From Rhizophagus irregularis (lineage: Eukaryota > Glomeromycota > Glomeromycetes > Glomerales > Glomeraceae): a DNA stretch of 64,000 bases. Every line of letters starts with the position of its first letter. The first letter of the stretch is position 1. Shown one piece after another: positions 12,360 to 23,960 of the stretch. Position numbers and translations under genes: made by a program. The stretch spans positions 1,550,001 through 1,614,000 of the forward strand of contig NC_089455.1 of NCBI RefSeq assembly GCF_026210795.1, read 5' to 3'. The notes under the pieces are model-generated. The model saw nothing but the letters and a program-made list of their open reading frames with translations. It did no database searches and was not told the DNA's origin.

Positions 12360-14662
12360 TAAGGTTGCCTGCCTAAACCTTTCCAAAATTCTACACATAT
12401 GTGCCGATTTTTGGAATTAGTCTAAATTAAGATTTTTATAAAAATTTAATATTTTAGTAAGATTAACATTACACAAATCTAAATTAAATATGTGTTACAT
12501 ATTTACGTAACTCAGATTTAATAAAAAATAAAAAAAATTTTTTTAATCAATATTTAAAAATAATGGTAATAACCACTTCTTTTTCCCCATCACTGCCCAT
12601 CACTTTTCCATCATTTTTCTATTCACTTTTATTAAATATGACAAAAAAGTTTATAAGCAAATATAGCAGTTATTTTTAAGTGGTAAGTAAAAGAAAAAAC
12701 TTAATATTTTATATACATAGATAAGACATATTTTTTCTTAATTTTTAGCTTTAATTTATTGTTTTTCTTTGTAAAAAATACATGCAAATAAAAAATAATT
12801 ATGATGTAAAATAGTTGTAAAATGAATAATAAGATATTCTTTTTTTTTCAAAATAACTAATTATATATTTGTTTTTTATCTTTTAAAATTATTTTATTAG
12901 ATTTATTCTATTAAAATCCTTAAATGGCAAATAAAATCTTTTAAATAAAGTAAAAGAATTTGGGATTCTCTTATGAAAGCATTTTTTGGTAAGAAATAAA
13001 ATTTTCAGATCGGACTTTATGCAGGTGACAAAATCGTGCATTATTATTCCTGGAGATATGCTAACGTCATCATTTTACATTCATTTGAAAGCTGAGAATT
13101 TGCTCTATCGTAAGAATCAAAGATCAGGAAAATTGGATCACTGGATGAGGCGTAATTAACGATCAAAGTCAAATCAAATTTAAAAATTAAAAATAAATAT
13201 ATTAGACGTAATTATTCACAATCCAGTGATTCAATTCATTCGATTTTAGGCTTATTAGATAGACCTCAATTTTCTCTTTCAAATGAATATAATTTCATTC
13301 GTGTAGCTTGCATCTACAGGTATTTAATAAATTTTTTTATATCAGATTTTATCAAACTTATAAAATTTTATATTAATAATATAATTGATGATTCCTAAAC
13401 ATCTACATATATTAAACGAATTATTTTAAATTTATTTTAAAGATAAAAGTTGGCATCACCTTAGGGAGCAAAGATCATTCAAATTGAATTACTACATGTG
13501 AAGTAATTAACGATCAAATTTAGATAAAATTCAATAAATATACTGAACGTGATTACTGAACAACTAGTGATTCAATTCACTTGATTTTAGATTCATTAGA
13601 TAGATCTCGATTTTCTCTTTCAAATGAATGTAAATTTATTTGTATAGCTTATTTCTACGAAGAATTATCAATAATTTTGTCATGAGAGTTATATTTGATC
13701 TTTTAAATTTTAATGATATCTTATATTAAAAAAAAATTAAAAATTATATAATTAATTAGTTTTTTTTGCATTATCTAGTATAAATTTATTATTCTTATAT
13801 AAATGATAATTTATATTTGCTTTAATAAAATTATTTTTGTGTAAAAAATTAGATTCCAAGAATCGGCCCATATGATTAGTAGTTTCTCCAAAATTTTACT
13901 ATAGTTTTATTATAGTTTCAGCAAGATTTTAGCAGGTTTAGCATTTATAATAAGTTTAGTCAGGTTTTACTTTTCTCTAGAGTTTTACCAACTTTTTAAT
14001 AAGGGGCGTGCCAGAAATCAGCTGATTTGAAAGGGGGTGGGGGAATCAAGCTTCAGATCAGGTCTATATATCACGTGACATTTATATATCTAAATATAAA
14101 TGTAAATAATTTAATTATTTTTATATAATTATTATAATGCAATTATCTTGACTTATAGTGATCCAATTTTAATAAACTTTTTTTTAATTTATAGCTCTCA
14201 TTTAGCTCTATAAATCTAGCATTGCAAAACAAAAAAAAGTTTGTTCAAATTGGATCACTAGAAGCCAAGATATTTGTATTTACATTATAATAATTATTAT
14301 AATGCAATTATCTTGACTTTTAGTGATCCGATTTTAATAAACTTTTTTTTAATTTATAGCTCTCATTTAGTTCTATAAATCTAGCTTTACAAAACAAAAA
14401 AAAAGTTTGTTCAAATTGAATTACTAGAAGCCAAGATAATTATATAATACTAATTATTATATATAATATTTAATATTCAATAGTAATTTTTTTTTAGCCA
14501 ATCAGATTTCAATCAGGTAGAGGTGGGGGTTAAGGCTACTAATTGAGAGGAATCAGCTGATTTCTGGCACGTCCCTAAAACTTTCATATAATTTTGGCAA
14601 AGTTTCGCCATTTCAGCATTTCACCAACTTGGCAAAACCTTCTAGTATTTTCAGCAACCTTA
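12360..14662. mobile_element. hAT-type non-autonomous element, taaggttgcctgcc ends
   Basis: 2303 bp flanked by the exact 8 bp duplication tttatgat (12352-12359 and 14663-14670). Ends are taaggttgcctgcctaaacc and tcagcaacctta. The interior holds a direct repeat of about 200 bp (about 13085-13310 and 13470-13660, shared word gattcaattcact/attcga with ttttctctttcaaatgaat). The right part resembles the gaaact MITE in reverse and is interrupted by the element at 14003-14575. No coding capacity seen. Confidence 0.75.
14003..14575. mobile_element. PIF/Harbinger-like MITE with two tandem hairpins
   Basis: 573 bp. Ends ggggcgtgccagaaatcag and ctgatttctggcacgtccc are inverted repeats of about 26 bp, flanked by the 3 bp direct repeat TAA (14000-14002, 14576-14578), which suits PIF/Harbinger. 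The core is a hairpin of about 150 bp present twice in tandem (about 14130-14285 and 14286-14445), with arms atcttgacttatagtgatc and ggatcactagaagccaaga and a stem of aataaacttttttt. Superfamily assignment is tentative. Confidence 0.6.
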
Positions 14663-14838
14663 TTTATGATACTGCTTAGGTTTCTTAGGAGCTAGATGGT
14701 CATCCTAGATAGTAAAGCTAAGGATACAATACTTTTGTAGTAGTTTAACTTTCTGTTAGATTTTAAGTCAACCAAGATGTTTGTGTATAGAACAGGTAGC
14801 ATAGAATCCCAAACAATACTGATACAACTCACATTTGA

Positions 14839-15303
14839 TAGGCTAACAGTAATTTTTATTAATCATATTATAACTTCGTAAACCAAAATACAGTAAAAAA
14901 AAGTAAATAAATAGAACTAAAATAAAAAGAAAATAGTCGCACAAATTTGTACATATAGTGAAGTAACCTAAACTATAAATCCCAAACTTGTATATTCCAA
15001 CTTTAAACCTAAAAAGCAAAGTTTCAGATCAACTACCCAAATCCAGAAAATCTTACCCAATCTTACAACCTGCCAAGATATTATTCCAGATGAGGACTGT
15101 TCGACTCTTCAGAAAACCCAACAGGTGATGAAACCATGAATGCCATTGGGTTAAGGAAGAATGAAGCCACTTGATACCAAGAGATGACCATTCAGAAGTC
15201 TGAAGCAGGGAGAGAGGCCCATCGGCCTGAGACAAAGCTACTTGAGGAGCGGGAAAGCGGAAAGGTTGAACAGAAGGTCCTTTGTATGAACGAAGAGTAC
15301 TTG
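14839..15303 (-). mobile_element. 5'-truncated LINE, C-terminal ORF fragment
   Basis: Flanked by an 18 bp perfect direct repeat, gatacaactcacatttga (14821-14838 and 15304-15321), typical of LINE target-primed insertion. Minus-strand codons from about 15300 to 15053 are open and read like the end of a LINE ORF2 (WLHSSLTQWHSWFHHLLG), stopping at 15053-15055. 3' non-coding sequence of about 210 bp follows toward 14839. The perfect duplication suggests a fairly recent insertion. Confidence 0.7.
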
Positions 15304-15321
15304 GATACAACTCACATTTGA

Positions 15322-15595
15322 GTTTGCATAAAGTTTATATTAAAATTTTTCAAAAGTTACATATTACAGGAATGTTTTCAAAATTCGTTATCCTACATAC
15401 CTCTGTTTTTAACATAACCAGTGATTCGATTTTAATAAAATTTATATCATTAGATTCGTCTTGATGAAAGGATTCTAATGATAGTAAAATCGAATTCCTA
15501 GCTTCAATATTGACAAAGTTATGTCATAAAATGTATTTTACTTCAGTATTTAAAGTTTACTTGTAAGTTATATTAGTATTATTCAGGGTCCTGGT
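15322..15595. repeat. Short non-coding segment with one cgtctt hairpin module
   Basis: A degenerate module at about 15418-15535: ccagtgattcgattttaat, then ttagattcgtcttgatgaa, then gattctaatgatagtaaaat. No gene. Confidence 0.45.
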
Positions 15596-16221
15596 AGGAC
15601 CCCAGACATGACATATATAACTCATAACTGATCTGCATGAATTTAAGTACTTTTTGCTCCTGCTAAAATAGACCTAATTTGCTAAAAATCAAATTATCAC
15701 ATTTCAAATCTATACTAATTTACTAAAACTCAAAATATGAGTTAATAATCTTTTTTTTATTATCAATAAAAAAATAAATGATTAATATAAATTAAACTGC
15801 CAATTTTTATAATTAAAATATGTAGATTATAGATAAAATAATAATTAATAAAAATAATAAATTAAATAAATAATTATTAAAAAATAAAATGTTGCGAAAC
15901 TAAACAGACAGTTTTTGGCCAAAATATGACTCGGACCCCAAAACTAATATTTTTAAAAATATTATTTATAAAGTTAAAAACAAAGGATAAGTTAAATTTA
16001 AAAAGAAAATTAAGTCCCAATCCCAAAAGACCAAAAAGTACCAATTTGCTCAAATATAAAATATGATTTTGTAAAATCAATACAATTTGCTAAAACTCAT
16101 AATTATGACTATTAATTAATTTTCAATCAATTTGATCTTTCTAAAATTATGAGTTTAACCTAATTTTGATTGAATTTGCTAAAACTCAAATGTGAGTTAT
16201 ATATGTGATATCTGGGGTCCT
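15596..16221. mobile_element. hAT-type MITE, aggacccc family, 626 bp subtype
   Basis: Inverted ends aggaccccagacatgacat and gtgatatctggggtcct, with subterminal atataactca repeats. Flanked by gtcctggt (15588-15595) and gttctggt (16222-16229), an 8 bp duplication with one change. The interior is A/T-rich with no coding potential; the minus-strand frame at 15877-16080 is an artefact. Confidence 0.75.
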
Positions 16222-16597
16222 GTTCTGGTAGCATAGTTATAGGTTTAATTTCCTACTCTTTGGTCCTGTTTAGTGATCCCTTGTGGTTGATATCTACTTT
16301 AAGAGATGATCCTGAACAAATGTCTACTACTTCCTGTTTGAGTAATCACTACAAAAAGTATACTACTTAAGGTAAATAACTGTACTATTGGTGCTAAGCT
16401 GTAATGGCCTTTGAGTGAGATCTTGTACCTAAAATGGTGGTATGAAAGGGTACTAGATGGTTGATGTTATCTATTGAAAGTTCTTCATGAAAGTAGGTGC
16501 TCTTTAAAAGTCATAAAAGAAATTGAGTACCAGTATCATGCAATGGGTATAAGGATGAGTAGGCAGCGTATTCCTAGCTTCAGATCAGCCTTTAAAG

Positions 16598-16881
16598 AGG
16601 ACCCTGGACATCTCTTATAGAATTTACAACTGACTTTTTGCCAAAAAAAATCTAATTTGCTCTTTTTTTATTTGCAATTATCTTGGTATCCAGTGATCCG
16701 ATTCATGCAAATTTTTTTTATTTTGTAGAGCTTGATGAGAGCTACAAAACAAAAAAAAGTTCATACAAATTGGACTACTGGATGCCGAAATAATCGCAAA
16801 AAACTGATTTTTTTTTTGTGAAATTTAGGTCAATCTGCGAAAAAGTTACTACTGAGTTGTATATGTAATGTCTGGGGTCTT
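16598..16881. mobile_element. hAT-type MITE, aggacccc family, 284 bp subtype
   Basis: Ends aggaccctggacat and atgtctggggtctt. Flanked by ctttaaag (16590-16597) and ttttaaag (16882-16889), an 8 bp duplication with one change. The core is a hairpin with arms atcttggtatccagtgatcc and actggatgccgaaataat around aaaaaaaagttcat. The same core plan is in the copies at 27390 and 54069. Confidence 0.75.
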
Positions 16882-18031
16882 TTTTAAAGTGGTCTAATGG
16901 GAGATGTTCTCATATAAGGTTCTGTCTACTTGAGGAATTAAGTATTCAGTGATATGGTAACTATTTGGAAATAATAGGATACTGGCCTAATGATGTCTCA
17001 TAAGAGGTAAAGGGTCTGGCCATAAACTACTGGCAAAATAAAGGGATGAAACTCCACCATTCAATTCATTTCAGTGAGACGATTCTAACAAGCTATAGTA
17101 CATTTTTGTATGATTATTAGATGCCAAGTTATTAATATATTCTTTATATAATTGTAAGGGCAATCACATATATTAGCTAATATTTTAGGGGGTGGTGGAG
17201 TAAAAGAAAATCTTAGGTTACACATAATATAAACCATGTGAAATGGTTGTGATTGGTCATAAAATCTTACCTGAGGGTAGGGGAGTAAATGTTACTATTA
17301 AAATAATATTAGCTAATATATATCACTGCTTTAATTATATATGATTTTTTTTAATATAAGATTTTTGAGGATAAGTGTGATAGTGATTATAGATAAATTG
17401 TGACTATATAGTAATAATAAAGTATTTTGAACATTCAACTGATGTGACTATATTCCTTAAACTGTAGAAACTAAAATTAATTTTAAAAATTTTTGAATTT
17501 TTAAAATATCTTAAGATTTAGTGATCATAGAAAGATAAAATTATATTTGTTAGATTCCTCTTATTAAGGTGCATTTAATGGTAATAAAATTATAACTCTA
17601 AAATTGATAAATAAAAAGTTATATTAATTTATAAATTTTTAGATTTTATAAGTTATCCTGTCACATAATATTTATAAAAGAGTAATTTTATTTTTATCAG
17701 ATTCTTCTCATTAAATGGTGGTAATTTTATATTTCTAGGATTAATAGATAAAAAGATATTTCAATTTAAAAAATTTAGCTACTATTTGTTATAATTTGTT
17801 AATCATTTACTTTTAAAAAATCATTGATCAAATTGAACTTTTTTTATAATTTTTTACTTAGAAAATACTATAGAATTTATTACAAAAATATTGGTTTATA
17901 TAATAAAATATTTTAAAGTATTTTAAAAGTATCTTTAATTAAAAAACAAAATTGCAGGCAAATTTGGCTGCAAAACAGTTTAAAAAATAATAGTAGAATG
18001 TGATTATAATAGGAGTAGTGTTCCTCACGAG
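16882..18031. repeat. Repeat-rich non-coding DNA with hairpin modules and one MITE
   Basis: 16882-17040 continues the tRNA-like repeat. 17050-17130 is a hairpin module (caccattcaattcatttcag, gacgattctaacaagctata). 17159-17330 is a candidate MITE with inverted ends gcaatcacatatattagcta and tagctaatatatatcactgc; a related one surrounds the hAT at 54746. Two decayed modules lie at about 17520-17620 and 17655-17765. No gene. Confidence 0.5.
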
Positions 18032-18289
18032 TAAAGTTGCCTGCCAAAACTCTACAGGTTATTGTCGAAATGTCAAAACTAAAACCTGTCAAAATGCTGA
18101 AATGCCGAAATAGTTTTGACATGTCAAAATTGTCAAAACCTAAAAATATTACATTTCACGTAATAACTCAGCATCCAATGATCGTAGAAAGATGCACCAT
18201 AGCTTATTGGAATCGTCTCATAACGATAAGTCGAATGGTGGTTAGATCGTCTTTCTACTTTGCTAAAGTTTTACGGCCAAGTCTCCCTC

Positions 18290-19092
18290 TACTTCTTATA
18301 AAGCATCATCAGACTAGTATCCTATCATCCCCAAGGGGTAACCATACCACTGAGTACTTATTTTTCCTTAAGCAGGCAGCACCATATATGAGGACATCCA
18401 CCATCAGGCCACATTTAAGGCTGATCTGAAGCTAGGAATACACCGCCTACTCATCCTTAAACTTATTGCATGATACTGGTACTCAATTTATTTTACGATT
18501 TTTAGAGAGCACCTACTTTCATGGAGGACTTTTGACAGGTAGCATCAATCATCTAGTACCTTTTCATACCACTATTTTAGGTACTAAGTCTCACTCAAAG
18601 GCACTACAGCTCGCGATTACCTAGCACTGATAGTACAGTTGTTTACCCCAAGTGGTATACTTTGTAGTGACCACTCAAACAGGAAGTAGCAGGCATCTGT
18701 CCAGGATCATCTCTTATAGTGGGTATCAACCACCAGGGATCACCAACCAGGATCCAAAGAGTAGGGAATCGAACTCCATAACCATGCTACCTGTTCTGTG
18801 CACGAACACCTTGGTTGGTCTAAGACCTAATAGAAGGTCAAACTACCACTAAGACATTGCACCCTCAGCTTTACCATCTAGGATGACTATCTAGCCATTA
18901 CTGACCCCAAGCTAAGTGGTATTGTAGAGTGACCACCCAGACAGGAAGTCCTCCCAAGGTATAGTAGTGACCTCAAGGACAGGACTGCGTACATGCCAAT
19001 GGCCTTATAGGGAATGTTAGAAGAACACCATGACCCTTAGTTGAAATATGCAGCCTAACTGTACACACTAATTCACCATGATGCAGTCCAAC
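18290..19092 (-). repeat. tRNA-like dispersed repeat, minus-strand copy (part 1)
   Basis: Reverse-complement match to the broken copy at 10931-17040 and less decayed. It continues at 21960-22080 beyond the hAT insertion. Frames read on the plus strand (18037-18429, 18652-18852) are fortuitous. Confidence 0.6.
18763..18864 (-). promoter_or_regulatory. tRNA-like A-box and B-box pair
   Basis: On the minus strand, 18864-18836 reads gtgcaatgtcttagtggtag, very close to a tRNA 5' end with D-arm and A box (tcttagtggtag). 18778-18763 reads ggagttcgattccc, a B-box-like T-arm. The spacing is wider than in a tRNA gene and no acceptor stem closes, so this suggests a tRNA-derived SINE head rather than a tRNA gene. 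A second B-box-like word, ggttcaattccgccg, is on the minus strand near 22036-22053. Confidence 0.35.
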
Positions 19093-21959
19093 TAAACATG
19101 GGTATCGAAACCTCCAGAAGCATTTCCGAAAGTTTCGGGTTTCGGTATATACGAATCGAAACTTGACCCGAAACCTAAACTCTCACCGAATCCCGAAACC
19201 ATTTCCGATATCCGAAACATATCCCGATTTTCCAATTTTTCAAATTTTCTATAATATATAAATTGATCAGTTGATCACTAGACAGATTACTGATAATCTC
19301 TTTTTCCTTCGTGTTTATTAACTTCGTACTCTGTCTTCGTTTTATAACTACAAGTCTACAACTCTCTAAGAATGTCTGATAATGGTGATAATAGTGCACC
19401 TTCAACTTCAAAAAAAATAAAGTCCACCAATTCTGGTGGACGTCCAAAAAAACCTATTTGGAGATTTTTTGAACAAGGGGATGAAGTAGATAAGGGACAT
19501 TATGCTGCAACGTGTTCAGCTTGTGGCCAAACTTTTTCGACCTGGAAAGACTGCAATAATGGAAAAACATATAATTAATTGTTCAAAGGTGGACCATTCA
19601 ATTCGTGAAGCTGTCATGTATATGGTAGAAACGCGTGAAATATCTTCCTTTAATCCTACAAATCCTAAACGAAAAATCACACAAGTTGAGAATGATCAAA
19701 CAACTTTGAATAATTTTTATGAAAACTCAGAATTAAGTAAAGAACGGAAGGAAGCTATTGATACAGTTCTTATCAAAGCTTTTGTATGCTGTGGTTTGCC
19801 ATGGCATCTAATTGAACACCCGTTTATCATTGAACTGCTCAAGCAACTACGGCCAAATTATATTCCACCAGATCGGAAAACAATTGTTGATACTTTATTA
19901 ACACAGGAAATTTTGCGAGTTAGTGTAAAATGTTATAAGTTACTTGATGCTGAAGATAATTTAACATTAGGTAAATTATTTATTGTAAATATATTTTTAA
20001 TTAAAGTTTGTATTAATAAAACTTTGTTATATTCTTTATAATAAGCTTTAGATGGATGGACGAGTCCATCAGGCAAATCCCTTTGGAATTTCGTCATTAC
20101 ATCTTAGTAATGGGAGAGATCTTCTTTGGAAGATTGGAGATTTTTCTGGCGAAAGTCATACAGCTGAATTTCTTGTACAACAAATACAATTAGTTCTTGA
20201 TGATATTGGTGTTCAGAAATTCGCTGGTATTGTTACAGATGCTGGATCAAATGTACATTCTGCACGAAATTTAATATCTGAAAAATTCCCACACATTATT
20301 AATGTCCGATGTATAGCCCATGCATTAAACTTAATCACGAAAGATTTAATAAAACATGAATTTGCAAAACGAATAATTCAATGGTGTACAGTAATTGTTA
20401 CCTATTTTAAAAAATCTCATAGTACCCAAAGAATTACTAAATTTAAAAATCTTAGAAAAAAAATAGGAGGTGGAGGATTAAAAACTTACTTGGATACACG
20501 ATGGACAACAGTTTATGAAATGTTAGAATCAATTTCTCGATTAGAAATTTGTCTTAAAGAAGTTATTAATGAAAATCCTAACGTTATTACAAGTGAAGCT
20601 GTTAAAACAATTATTAATCGAAAAAGAGGATTTTTTAATGATGTTTCTGATTTGGCCAATATTATGAAACCTATTAAGGAAGCTATTCTTACTCTTGAAA
20701 GTAATAAAGCAACACTGGCTGATTGTTATTTCTCCTTGGCATATCTTGGTCAATCAATTAATAAAATACCTGAAGATGATCACATGATTTTTCGTCAACA
20801 TGCAATAAAGATTTTTAACGAACGCTTTATATTATATGACTTTGATGAATACCTTTTAGCATATTATATTCATCCTGGATATAAAGGTGTGAAACTTGAC
20901 AATTGACATATAAAATTTTAAATTTATCTGATATAATATATAATACAAATTTTTTTTAAAAATTAATAGGTATTGGCGTAAAGGATGTACATTATCGAAG
21001 AATTCAAAGTGCAGCTGCACACATTTGGCAACAAATGTTAAAAATTCCTGATATCGCTGCTCACCTTAGAGAATATAAACATTCCAAAAAACAATCTGCA
21101 GAAACGCTTTTGTCACAAATTGGTGAATTTCATCTCCAAGCGAACCCATACAAATTACCATATGATTCTCAAACAAACACCCCTCTTAGTTGGTGAAGAA
21201 TGTGTAAACCTACCCCCCCTTATATACAATTACTTGCAAAAAAATTATTTTCTATTGCTCCTCATGCAGCTAACTGTGAGCGAGTTTGGTCAATTTGTGG
21301 ATGGATGACTGGAAAAAGGAGGACACGATTATCAGTAGAAAATTTAGAGGCTATGTCAAAAATCCACTCGTATTACATTACCAATAGTAAATCTGAATTA
21401 ACTAATTATGGTAAAGATCGAACAACTGATGAAATTTGTGCCACTTTAAACAATGCTCGTCGTCATATTGAAGAATATGAAATTGAAGAATATGATGAGA
21501 AGCAAATGGAAGAAATGATCAGTAAGGCACGTTCATCTGATGATGATGATGAACAAATTCCGCTTCAAGAATTAGAGATTTCAAAAGTACTTGATTTGGA
21601 ATTAATGTTTGGAAATAAACTAGCGATGAATAAACAATTGGAAATTGATGATGAGCTTAATAAGTTTATTCAAGAATTGGATAAGGAAGAAGATTTTGAT
21701 CCAGATTCATTAGTTCAAAATTTTGTTAATAATTAGTTAATTTGTATTTTGATTAATATAATTGATACTTGATAATAATGTAATGAAATTAATATAATAA
21801 ACTTATAAAACAATAAAATAATTTTTGATATATTTCGGTATATAAGTTTCGGAATCGGGATTCGGGATTCGGAAAAATAAATGCATTTCCGAAACTATGT
21901 TTCGTATATATCGAAACCTAAAGAGTTTCGGGAGGTTTCGGTTTCGATACCCATGTTTA
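19093..21959 (+). mobile_element. hAT element 1, complete but broken
   Basis: 2867 bp with inverted ends taaacatgggtatcgaaacc and ggtttcgatacccatgttta, and a perfect 8 bp duplication agtccaac (19085-19092 and 21960-21967). Subterminal regions are tiled with tttcggaaa/cgaaac words. It inserted into the tRNA-like repeat and carries a BED-finger hAT transposase gene. Confidence 0.92.
19372..21736 (+). pseudogene. hAT transposase with BED zinc finger, disrupted
   Basis: ATG at 19372 begins a basic leader and a BED finger (CSAC at 19513-19524). The His and Cys ligands (KHIINC, near 19565-19582) are in the next frame, so a one-base shift falls near 19550. The LDGW catalytic-core start follows an intron at 19971-20045. 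A second shift lies near 20100, after which GIVTDAGSN and the RCIAHALNLI segment are intact. A second intron is likely at 20887-20969. An in-frame TGA at 21194-21196 falls where hAT proteins have the second Trp of the LSWW-like motif. The C-terminal dimerisation segment (AANCERVWSICG) and an acidic tail end at 21736. Two shifts and a stop make it inactive, although the splice sites still look good. Confidence 0.88.
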
Positions 21960-21967
21960 AGTCCAAC

Positions 21968-22330
21968 TACGCTAATTTCTGTACCTTCACACTATTAGTT
22001 GTAGCATTTGCAGTAAAATTCGTTTAATTTCCGTGATCGGCGGAATTGAACCTGCGACCTCACCATACTCAGGCTTAATGAGCATCAGGAAGTCACAGGA
22101 AAAATGTTCATCAAATGTACATCGGTCACTTGATGTACATCATAAAGAAACGCTGAACATCAGACCTTGCAATTTGCTACCGATGTCACAATATTCGATG
22201 TGCATCACCTAATTTTAATGTCCATTAACGATGTACATTATTTAAAGATAATAAATATCATATTAAATTTATAATATTATTGAATTTATTTTATTAAATA
22301 CACTATAACAATAATATTAGCTAAATTTTT
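21968..22330. repeat. End of tRNA-like repeat, then gatgtacatc-tiled terminus
   Basis: 21968-22080 completes the minus-strand tRNA-like repeat. From about 22105 to 22250 the palindromic word gatgtacatc or close variants recur at least six times (near 22114, 22133, 22155, 22193, 22226, 22230). This resembles the word-tiled subterminal regions of the other hAT-type elements and suggests the left terminus of the element carrying the array that follows. I found no matching right terminus. Confidence 0.4.
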
Positions 22331-23950
22331 CTATTATTAAAAGTAACAACTGTTAAAGAAAATGAAAAAAAAGACAGTAGGCTTCGCAACAAAACTTACA
22401 ATCTTTATATTAATTAACTAAATACTTCAGGACCTACAAAAAAAGGTTTGAAGTTATTCTTCGAAACTTATCCAAGAAGTATAACCTAACAATAAAAAGA
22501 TAAAAAAAGTATTAATAAAAAAATTAATTTAAAAAAAAATTTTAAAAAAAGTTTTAAAGTAAAACTTCGAAACTTACCAATCCATTCCGTTAAGATTTGT
22601 ATATACTTACAAATCTTGATCTTCTTGTTTTATTCTTCAGAAATTCACCCAAGACCTAAAAAAAAGAAAAAGAACGGTTAGTAACCGTTCCATAATATTT
22701 TAAAAAAAATAATAATAATCAAATCAAAATTCGTACTCACGAATCTTGGTTCCACTTTATCCGAAGATTGGAGGCCCACCCGAAATCTAAAAAATAAACA
22801 AAAAGAACGGTTAGAACCGTTCATAGTATTAAAAAAAAATAAATCTAAGGTTCGTAATATAATACTTACGAACCTTAGTTCTCCTTTTTCCGATCTTTGG
22901 AAATCCACCCAATCCTCTAAAAAAAAGAAAGAAAGAACGGTTAATAAACCATTCGTAATATTAAAAAAAATCTAAAGTTCGTAGTAAAATACTTACGAAC
23001 CTCAGTTTATTATTTTCCGTTCTTCGGAAGACTACCTGATCCTATAAAAAATAAAAGAAAAGAACGGTTAGTAACCATTCGTAATATTAAAAAAAATAAA
23101 AAAAACCCCCAAAAGATTCATACTAGTACTTACGAATCTTTAGGTTTTTCCATTTTTCAGAAGCCCTCCCGAGACACTAAACCTATAAAAATAAAGAAAG
23201 GAACGGTTAGTAAACTGTTCCATAATAATAAAAAAATAAATAAAAACCAAAATTCTTACGAATCTTAGTTCCCCGTTCGTCAGAAGCCCACCGAACCTAT
23301 AAAAGAAAGAAAGGAACGGTTAGTAAACCGTTCCATAAAATAAAAAAAAATACCAAGATTCCTATGAATCTTGGTTCCCGTTTGTCGAAAGCTCACCGAA
23401 CCTATAAAAAAAAAAAGGAACGGTAAGTAAACCGTTCCATAAAATAAAAAATAAAAAAAAGATTCGTACTTACCGTTACAAATCTTAGTTCAAGTCCCCT
23501 TCCTCCAATCCCCCCTTCCCAGTTTTTTACCTCAAAGTCCAGTTTCGTATTCAAGCCGGTATCCTCGTTCTACAAAAAAAAAATAACGAAAGAAACGTTA
23601 GTTCATTTCTTAAATTAAAAATAACAAAAATCTCCCCCTTTCCCATTTCTCACTACCTAAAGTCCGGTTTTGTAGTATTCAAGCCGGCATCCTCCTAGTG
23701 CGCGTCCTACAAAAAAAGAATAACAAAAAGAAACGTTAGTTCATTTCTTAAAATAAAATAACAAAAATCACCCTTTCCCATTTCTCGCTACCTTAAAGTC
23801 CAGTATCGTAGTATTCAAGCCGGCGTCCTCCTAGTACACGTCCTACAAAAAAATAACAATAAGAAATGTTAAGTTGTTTCTTAAATTAAAAAAAAAAGAA
23901 AATTAAAAAAAAAATAAATTAAAAAAAAATATGTAAGTTTCGAAATGAAA
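22331..23950 (-). repeat. Tandem array of exon-plus-intron-like units, minus strand
   Basis: About eleven units of roughly 110-140 bp. Read on the minus strand, each has a pyrimidine tract ending in AG, an exon-like block of 45-50 bp (for example 22916-22870, 22786-22741, 23041-22997), a donor gtaagt or gtgagt inside a palindrome (for example aaggttcgtaagt against acgaacctt), an A-rich spacer, and a second palindrome (gaacggttagtaaccgttc) just before the next pyrimidine-AG. Later units (23583-23950) use gaaacgttagttcatttc instead. Some donors have decayed (near 23361). No long frame runs through the units. Confidence 0.7.
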
Positions 23951-23960
23951 CTTACATTAC

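Larger units (their letters stand above)
10931..18031 (+). repeat. tRNA-like dispersed repeat, plus-strand copy, broken by insertions
   Basis: Segments 10931-11074, 12254-12359, 14663-14820, 16222-16597 and 16882-17040 read in order as one sequence. It matches the reverse complement of 18290-19092 plus 21960-22080 (shared words include gcatcatggtgaattagtgt, catgaaagtaggtgctct, gcttcagatcagcc). Elements at 11075, 12360, 14839, 15596 and 16598 interrupt it. This copy is more decayed than the minus-strand one. What the repeat was is unclear; see the entry at 18836. Confidence 0.55.

Noticed and set aside
18037-18852. Frames of 130 and 66 codons
   Set aside because: They fall in a non-coding repeat whose other copy at 16.2-17.0 kb is not open in the same frame.
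22031-22060. Intact tRNA gene on the minus strand (T-arm-like ggttcaattccgcc)
   Set aside because: No matching acceptor stem, D-arm or anticodon arm at proper spacing; treated as a B-box-like part of a repeat.
22640-23450. CRISPR-like array of regularly spaced palindromic repeats
   Set aside because: Repeats are whole diverged units rather than short identical repeats with unique spacers, no cas genes, and the DNA is clearly eukaryotic.
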